In this document: in pieces, positions 6,652 through 11,054 of the stretch
Numbering within the stretch: the stretch's first letter is position 1
How the letters are laid out: each line of letters begins with the position of its first letter
Assembly (NCBI GenBank): GCA_945487445.1
Contig: CALYTU010000044.1
Coordinates: 1 to 11,054, forward strand
Direction of reading: 5' to 3'
Length of the DNA: 11,054 nt
Source of the DNA: an uncultured Clostridia bacterium
Lineage (GTDB): Bacteria > Bacillota > Clostridia > Oscillospirales > Oscillospiraceae
The notes under the pieces: model-generated
Databases searched by the model: none
The model's input: only the letters and a program-made list of their open reading frames with translations
Told to the model about the DNA's origin: nothing
Made by a program: the position numbers and the translations under genes

Positions 6652-7997
6652 TGGCAACCACCAGCCTTTGGCACATCAACGGTCGGCTGAGCGATCTGGT
6701 GGCCTATGTGGAGAATCCGGAGAAAACGGAGCGGCCCTTGCGGGAGCTGGACGATCTCTGGGCTGCTGCCGGGTACATCCAGCGCCCGGAGGCTACGGAG
6801 GGTGGCCGCTACGTCACCGCCATCAACTGTCTCGCGGAAACCGCTGTCCAGCAAATGATCGCCACCAAGCGGCAGTACGGCAAGGACGATGGTATCATCG
6901 CATATCACGGGTATCAGAGCTTTCGGCCCGGAGAAATCACGCCGGACACCTGCCACGAGATCGGCGTCGCGCTGGCACGGCAAATGTGGGGCAGCCGCTT
7001 CCAGGTGCTTGTCACGACCCATCTGGACAAAGACCATTTACACAATCATTTTTGCTTAAACTCCGTCTCCTTCGTGGACGGAAAGAAGTACAACTATTCC
7101 AAATCCGAGCGGCGCAGGATGATGGAGTTATCAGACGTACTCTGCAAGACATACGGTCTGTCTGTGATTCAGCAGCCCCACAAGGCTCCGTCCCGGCCGG
7201 TCTATCTGGATGAGAAGGACGGCAAGCCCACCCGGTACAACGTCTATCGAAAGGACGTGGAGGCTGCACTGGAGGGCAACTGCGTACCTCAGCATTTTGA
7301 GCGCTATCTGCGGCAGCTTGGGTACCAAACCGACTTCACCGGCGTCCACTGGAAGATCAAGCTGCCCCGGTATCAGCACTACACCCGGCTGGACACCCTG
7401 AACCCGGAATGGACCCGGGAGAATCTGATCCAACGCCTTGCCTGGAATCCGCTGGTCGTTACACACGGGGAAGTCACGCATTCTCCTTATCACACTCAGG
7501 AGAGCATCCGGGGATACCGCCCCCACGCCAAGCCAAGCCGGATCAAATGCCTGTACCTGTTCTGGTGCTACGAGCTGGGCATCCTGCCGAAGCACACAGA
7601 CTACCGCCCCACCAGCCCATTCCTGCGAGAAGAGCTGCGAAAGCTGGATTGGTACATTGCGCAGATGGACTACTTGACAAAAACCGGCATTGAGACCATG
7701 GAGGAGCTGCAGGCGGACATTTCCCGCCTGGAAACCTCCCTGCAAGCCCTGTCTGCCCAGCGGCAGTCGCTTTACAACCAAATGCGCCGCGCGTCAGAAG
7801 ATCGGATGGAAACTCTGCGGTCAGAGCGCGACAAGATCTCGGAGCAGATCGCCGCAGTCCGTAAGGAACTGAAAACGGCAAAAGCCGTGGAGGCAGGCAG
7901 CCTGCACATCCAGGAGACACTGGATCATGTAATCGACCGGGAGCGTGAGCTCCGGGTAAAGGAGAAGACGTCGCCGGAGAGAGGAATTGCACGATGA
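6651..7997 (+). CDS. MOBP-type relaxase / mobilization nuclease
   Basis: This 448-residue protein nicks one strand at oriT and carries it to the recipient. Near the N-terminus is Y19 in 'LVAYVENPEKT', matching the catalytic tyrosine motif of MOBP relaxases. The metal-binding histidine motif is intact: H124-L-D126-K-D128-H129-L-H131-N-H133, followed by F-C-L-N. The relaxase fold covers about residues 1-190, and a long coiled coil (about 349-415) ends the protein. I place the start at the ATG at 6651, with GGAGGAGG at 6636-6643 and 7-nt spacing, rather than the in-frame GTG one codon upstream. The stop overlaps the next gene's ATG (ATGA, 7994-7997). No coupling protein or secretion gene lies nearby, so transfer would need a helper conjugative element. 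Confidence 0.92.
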   Translation: MATTSLWHINGRLSDLVAYVENPEKTERPLRELDDLWAAAGYIQRPEATEGGRYVTAINCLAETAVQQMIATKRQYGKDDGIIAYHGYQSFRPGEITPDTCHEIGVALARQMWGSRFQVLVTTHLDKDHLHNHFCLNSVSFVDGKKYNYSKSERRRMMELSDVLCKTYGLSVIQQPHKAPSRPVYLDEKDGKPTRYNVYRKDVEAALEGNCVPQHFERYLRQLGYQTDFTGVHWKIKLPRYQHYTRLDTLNPEWTRENLIQRLAWNPLVVTHGEVTHSPYHTQESIRGYRPHAKPSRIKCLYLFWCYELGILPKHTDYRPTSPFLREELRKLDWYIAQMDYLTKTGIETMEELQADISRLETSLQALSAQRQSLYNQMRRASEDRMETLRSERDKISEQIAAVRKELKTAKAVEAGSLHIQETLDHVIDRERELRVKEKTSPERGIAR

Positions 7998-9367
7998 GAG
8001 AAGAAAGGAACGGAATGAAAGAGAATGTCGATATGAACAGATTGGCCAAGGAACGGGCTGCGGTTTCTCTTAAAAAGGACCCACCTCCGGAATGGCTGTT
8101 GGAGGGCAAAGTGAACGAGGTGGCCTTCTGCGAGGAGCTGCTGCAAGAGATACCTATGATTTGCTATAAGGGCAGCTTTTTCACCGTAGATGGACGAATC
8201 GGAGACGAGCGCAATCTCAAAAAGCAGATTTACGAGAAGCTCAAGCCATGGGTGAAGCAGGGGCTTTCCAAGAAAGTGGACGGACTGTTGGAGGTACTCC
8301 GGGCAGAGGCACACAGGGAAACGCTTCCGCTGACCCCGGATCGAATCCACCTTGCCAACGGTACCTTGTTTCTGAATGGGCATTTCACTGAGCGAAAGGA
8401 GTTCTGCCGCAACCGGCTTCCGGTCTGCTATGACCCGGACGCGCCGTCCCCGATGCGCTGGCTGTCCTTCACAGAGGAGTTGTTGGAGCCGGAGGATATT
8501 CTGACCCTACAGGAGTTCATGGGATACTGCCTGATCCCCACCACCAAGGCGCAGAAGATGCTGATGATCATCGGTCAGGGCGGCGAGGGCAAAAGCCGGA
8601 TCGGTTCCGTTCTCCGGGCGCTCTTCGGAGAGAATATGGCAAACGGAAGTCTCGCCAAGGTGGAGACGAACCGTTTTGCCCGTGCCGATCTGGAGCACAT
8701 GCTGGTCATGGTGGACGATGATATGAAGCTGGAGGCCCTGCCCCAGACCAACTACTTAAAGCTAATCATCACAGCGGATCTGCCCCTGGATCTGGAGAAA
8801 AAGAGCAAACAGAGCTACCAAGGTGAGCTCTGTGTCCGCTTTATCTGCTTCGGCAACGGGTCCATCAAGGCATTGTATGACCGCAGTCACGGCTTTTTCC
8901 GGCGGCAGATCATTCTGACTGCAAAGAGAAAAGACCCGGACCGAGTAGACGATCCGGATCTTGGGGACAAGCTGAAACAGGAAAAGGAGGGAATCCTCCT
9001 CTGGTGTCTGGAGGGGCTGCGGCGCTTGGAGGCGCAGAACTACAAGTTCACCATCAGCGCAAAGGCGCAGGAGAACGTGGCCCAGGCGATTTCTGACGGA
9101 AACAACATCGTGGACTTTTTGGCATCTTCAGGCTATATCGCCATTGTCCCCGGCGAGAGAGCAAGCACGAAAGCACTCTATGCCATCTATCAGATCTGGT
9201 GTGAGGACAACGCCGTAAAACCTTTGTCTGCTCGCTCATTCAGTCTGTATCTGGCAGAAAACGCGGACCGTTACGGTCTGGAGCCCAGCAACAGCATCCA
9301 CATCACCGGCGGTAAACGGGTTCGGGGCTTTATCGGCATCAAGACGGTTTTGTGGGTGCCGGTTTGA
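7994..9367 (+). CDS. P4/D5-family superfamily 3 helicase (primase C-terminal type)
   Basis: This 457-residue protein has a D5_N-like region (about 120-185) followed by a superfamily 3 helicase ATPase. The Walker A motif is G194-Q-G-G-E-G-K-S201, the Walker B motif is within MLVMVDDDM (236-244), a sensor-1 asparagine N288 lies in CFGNGS, and FFRRQ near residue 300 is the usual arginine-finger region. The C-terminal part (about 370-457) looks like the winged-helix tail common in this family. P4 alpha-type proteins join primase and helicase. Here only about 120 residues precede the D5 region and no archaeo-eukaryotic primase or TOPRIM motifs are seen, so this is a helicase-only version. It probably unwinds an element origin for replication of the excised circle. 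The ATG at 7994 overlaps the relaxase stop and has GGAGAGAGGA at 7976-7985; an alternative ATG at 8015 also has an AAGGA box. Confidence 0.88.
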   Translation: MREERNGMKENVDMNRLAKERAAVSLKKDPPPEWLLEGKVNEVAFCEELLQEIPMICYKGSFFTVDGRIGDERNLKKQIYEKLKPWVKQGLSKKVDGLLEVLRAEAHRETLPLTPDRIHLANGTLFLNGHFTERKEFCRNRLPVCYDPDAPSPMRWLSFTEELLEPEDILTLQEFMGYCLIPTTKAQKMLMIIGQGGEGKSRIGSVLRALFGENMANGSLAKVETNRFARADLEHMLVMVDDDMKLEALPQTNYLKLIITADLPLDLEKKSKQSYQGELCVRFICFGNGSIKALYDRSHGFFRRQIILTAKRKDPDRVDDPDLGDKLKQEKEGILLWCLEGLRRLEAQNYKFTISAKAQENVAQAISDGNNIVDFLASSGYIAIVPGERASTKALYAIYQIWCEDNAVKPLSARSFSLYLAENADRYGLEPSNSIHITGGKRVRGFIGIKTVLWVPV

Positions 9368-9387
9368 AAAGAAGAAGTAATTCAAAT

Positions 9388-9448
9388 CATCCGTACATCC
9401 GTACCAACGTACCGATGTCTTTGTACGGATGTACGCATGTACGGATGT
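9388..9448. repeat. 8-bp GTAC-type repeat array forming a 17-bp hairpin
   Basis: ATCCGTAC occurs twice in tandem (9389-9396, 9397-9404). A single inverted GTACCGAT lies at 9409-9416. Then come GTACGGAT, GTACGCAT and GTACGGAT in tandem (9423-9446). The flanking blocks form a 17-bp inverted repeat (9388-9404 with 9423-9439) with one mismatch and an 18-nt loop. It sits in the 114-bp gap between the helicase gene and the excisionase-like gene, ending about 35 bp before the latter's start. It could be an iteron-type replication origin for the upstream helicase, an operator/Xis-binding site, or a hairpin controlling xis-int expression. There is no T-tract, so simple termination is unlikely. Confidence 0.8.
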
Positions 9449-9481
9449 TTTCAGTTGCTTTTGTATAGAGGAGGAATGCGT

Positions 9482-9709
9482 ATGTTCAATCAGTATCCGG
9501 ACATTCTGTCTGTGGACGATCTGCGTTCGGCGCTTGGCATTGGCCGCTCGAAGGCTTATGAGCTGGTGAGCACCGGGCAGATTGCTTTTTTCAAGATCGG
9601 AAACGCCATCCGGATTCCGAAAAATTCTTTACTTGATTATGTGAATCGCAACAGCTATAATGTAGCTGTTGCAAGTGAGCGCCCGACCTATGAAGGAGGT
9701 TATCAATGA
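9482..9709 (+). CDS. Excisionase-like helix-turn-helix protein
   Basis: This 75-residue protein matches the small MerR-like/excisionase-family DNA-binding domains: 'ILSVDDLRSALGIGRSKAYELV' forms the helix-turn-helix, and 'GQIAFFKIGNAIRIPKNSLLDYV' forms the wing and last helix. Such proteins bind near the attachment site, bend DNA and direct the integrase toward excision, and some also regulate transcription. I choose the ATG at 9482, because AGAGGAGGA (9467-9475) is 6-7 nt upstream; the ATG at 9476 is too close to it. The stop overlaps the integrase start (ATGA, 9706-9709), tying the two together. The GTAC repeats just upstream are a plausible binding site. Confidence 0.82.
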   Translation: MFNQYPDILSVDDLRSALGIGRSKAYELVSTGQIAFFKIGNAIRIPKNSLLDYVNRNSYNVAVASERPTYEGGYQ

Positions 9710-10875
9710 AGGTAACGGGCAGCTTACAGGAAAAGAACGGGATCTACCATATGACCATCCGGGTTCCGGACATCAATGGGGTCCTGAAGCAAAAATCAAA
9801 ATCCACCAAAATCAAAACCAAAGGCGCAAATCAGCGCGAGACGCGCGCCAACAAGATCAAGGCAGATCGGATGCTGGCACAATGGCTGGAGACTCTTTCC
9901 GCATCGGAGAGCTACGGCGGCGACCGGGACTTCATCATGGCCATCGAGGAATGGCTTGCGGAAAAGAAACGGACCATTCGCCCCGACTCCTATGAGTCCT
10001 ATCAGTGTAACTACTACAAGCACATCAAGCCATATTTTGAACCGAAAAAGCTCCGAATCGAGGAGGTCACGCCCCGGATCATTCAGCGCTATGTCCGCGA
10101 CAAGGAAGAAAGCGGACAGTCCCGCAAGAGTATCCGGAAGCATTTGGTAATCCTCAATGGAGTATTCAAGGAGGGCATCGCTCTCGGCGAGCTGACCTTC
10201 AATCCCTGCGCCAACGTGAAGGTCAAGGGGAAAGATGAGGAGCGCTTCGAGGGAACGGCCTACGAAATTCCCACGGCGAAGAAGCTGCTGAACGCTGTGA
10301 AGGGCGACCCTGTGGAGCCTGCGGTCTATCTGGGCCTGTTTCTCGGGCTTCGCCGCTCTGAAGTCGTAGGGCTGCGCTGGAAGGACGTGGACATGGAAAA
10401 CGGGATCGTCCACATCCGCAATACCGTGGTGAAATTCAACACGGTCTCAGAACTGGAGAAGACCAAGAGCCGGGCCAGCAAGCGGGATCTGTACATGCCC
10501 AACGCCTTGAAGGAATATCTGCAGACGGTGTGGGATCGGCAGGAAGAAGAACGGCAACTGACCGGACGGGCGTATTCGGAGGACGAGCACATCTGCCAGT
10601 GGGCGGACGGTACCGTCTTTCAGCCGGATTATGTGAGCAGGCGCTTCGCCAAGCTGCTGGAAAAGAACCACCTACCGAAGATCCGCTTCCATGATCTGCG
10701 CCATACGGCCGGCAGTATGCTGGTCAACAGCGGCCACACCATTAAGCAGGTACAGGAATTTCTCGGCCATGAGAAAGCCTCCACCACCCTGGACATCTAT
10801 TCCCATGTATCCTTGGAGGGAAAAAAGAACACGGCGGTGGCGATGGACGAGCTGCTGACCGGCAAAAGCGCATGA
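9706..10875 (+). CDS. int: Tyrosine recombinase integrase (Tn916-like family)
   Basis: This 389-residue integrase catalyses site-specific insertion and excision of the element. The N-terminal part (about 1-65, beginning MKVTGSLQEKNGIYHMTI) resembles the arm-type DNA-binding domain of Tn916-like integrases. A SAM-like core-binding domain follows (about 75-175), then the catalytic domain. All catalytic residues are visible: R216 in 'LGLRRSE', K254 in 'TKSRASKRD', H329-D-L-R332-H, H355 in 'LGHEKAS' and the nucleophile Y365 in 'LDIYSHV'. The gene appears intact. AAGGAGG (9693-9699) lies 6 nt before the ATG. It overlaps the excisionase-like gene by 4 bp and ends about 125 bp from a tRNA-Leu 3' end, the usual target of this class. 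Confidence 0.95.
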   Translation: MKVTGSLQEKNGIYHMTIRVPDINGVLKQKSKSTKIKTKGANQRETRANKIKADRMLAQWLETLSASESYGGDRDFIMAIEEWLAEKKRTIRPDSYESYQCNYYKHIKPYFEPKKLRIEEVTPRIIQRYVRDKEESGQSRKSIRKHLVILNGVFKEGIALGELTFNPCANVKVKGKDEERFEGTAYEIPTAKKLLNAVKGDPVEPAVYLGLFLGLRRSEVVGLRWKDVDMENGIVHIRNTVVKFNTVSELEKTKSRASKRDLYMPNALKEYLQTVWDRQEEERQLTGRAYSEDEHICQWADGTVFQPDYVSRRFAKLLEKNHLPKIRFHDLRHTAGSMLVNSGHTIKQVQEFLGHEKASTTLDIYSHVSLEGKKNTAVAMDELLTGKSA

Positions 10876-10891
10876 ACCCGCCGCAACGATC

Positions 10892-10913
10892 TTGTTGGAC
10901 GTTTTGTTGGATG
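10892..10913 (+). repeat. Direct repeats after int, candidate arm-type sites
   Basis: TTGTTGGACG (10892-10901) is repeated as TTGTTGGATG (10904-10913) with a 12-bp period, 17 bp after the integrase stop codon and about 90 bp from the tRNA end. Integrases with an N-terminal arm-binding domain recognise short direct repeats inside the element near each end, which fits this location. Confidence 0.5.
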
Positions 10914-10930
10914 CTCCATTTCCGGGCTGA

Positions 10931-10957
10931 TTTCAGAGGGGCTGTTTTCCTCTGAAA
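10931..10957 (+). repeat. 9-bp inverted repeat between int and tRNA
   Basis: TTTCAGAGG (10931-10939) and CCTCTGAAA (10949-10957) are perfectly complementary with a 9-nt loop. A T-run lies in the loop rather than after the stem, so intrinsic termination of int is only a weak possibility. It may instead be a binding site in the attachment region. Confidence 0.5.
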
Positions 10958-10964
10958 AGTTAGA

Positions 10965-10998
10965 AAAATGCCCGAAATCTCACGATTTCGGGCATTTT
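10965..10998. terminator. Bidirectional terminator between int and tRNA-Leu
   Basis: A perfect 15-bp inverted repeat (AAAATGCCCGAAATC at 10965-10979, GATTTCGGGCATTTT at 10984-10998) has the 4-nt loop TCAC. The GC core is flanked by A-runs and T-runs on both sides, so it works in either direction. It can end the rightward int transcript and the leftward tRNA transcript. It starts 3 bp beyond the tRNA CCA end. Confidence 0.9.
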
Positions 10999-11000
10999 CT

Positions 11001-11054
11001 TGGTGCGCGAGGCGGGAGTTGAACCCGCACGTCCGGAGTGGACACTAGAACCTG
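11001..11054 (-). tRNA. tRNA-Leu (CAG), 3' part only
   Basis: Read on the minus strand, the window enters at anticodon CAG, followed by GT, the anticodon-stem strand TCTAG, a long class II variable arm (GTCC-ACTCC-GGAC), a T arm with stem GCGGG/CCCGC and loop TTCAACT, the acceptor strand CTCGCGC, discriminator A and an encoded CCA (11001-11003). The long variable arm and the CAG anticodon identify leucine. The 5' half lies beyond the window. The 3' end faces the integrase gene, so the gene is the likely attachment site and would be kept intact by the duplicated core. Confidence 0.88.

Larger units (their letters stand above)
5563..11001. mobile_element. Integrative mobilizable element backbone (left end undetermined)
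   Basis: The span includes a probable transfer origin, a MobC-like protein, a MOBP relaxase, a superfamily 3 helicase, an excisionase-like protein and a tyrosine integrase, ending at the 3' end of a tRNA-Leu gene. All the genes read rightward and overlap or nearly abut. There is no VirB4, VirD4-type coupling protein or other secretion gene, so the element is mobilizable rather than self-transmissible as seen here. The right end is inferred at the tRNA. The left coordinate given is only the start of the repeat array: no copy of the tRNA 3' end was found to the left, and the HEPN-ParB operon may also be inside the element as cargo. Confidence 0.75.

Overview
The window looks like a Firmicutes chromosome, probably a gut clostridium of the Oscillospiraceae/Ruminococcaceae type. 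The genes are GC-rich with strong GGAGG-type ribosome binding sites and many ATGA stop/start overlaps, and the mobile genes are of clostridial type. That placement is inference from gene style; no species marker is present.

The left half (about 1-5310) is one leftward operon of three genes, each overlapping the next by 4 bp. It is driven by a near-consensus sigma-A promoter (5278-5306) and closed by a strong terminator (11-53). In order of transcription the products are a 574-residue protein with a Swt1-like HEPN ribonuclease domain and a ParB-like domain; a 964-residue protein with three RNA polymerase alpha-CTD-like modules, a sigma-70 region-4-like helix-turn-helix and a long unassigned C-terminal part; and a 162-residue HIRAN-domain protein. 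I know of no named system with this composition. It reads as a candidate defence or nucleic-acid-surveillance module and is the most interesting item here.

The middle (about 5310-6340) has no convincing gene. It holds an AT-rich array of diverged repeats (5563-5899) whose GAGGG boxes are spaced 73, 92, 73 and 73 bp. This is followed by about 400 bp rich in inverted repeats, which probably contains the transfer origin.

The right half (6340-11054) is the backbone of an integrative mobilizable element, all rightward: a MobC-like accessory protein, a MOBP-type relaxase, a P4/D5-family superfamily 3 helicase, an 8-bp GTAC repeat/hairpin array, an excisionase-like small DNA-binding protein, and a tyrosine integrase. 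The integrase ends about 125 bp from the 3' end of a tRNA-Leu gene that runs toward it, which is the likely attachment site. No type IV secretion genes or coupling protein are visible, so transfer would depend on a helper. No second copy of the tRNA end is visible in the window, so the left boundary lies outside it or is too diverged to see. The three-gene operon is therefore probably, but not certainly, cargo of the element.
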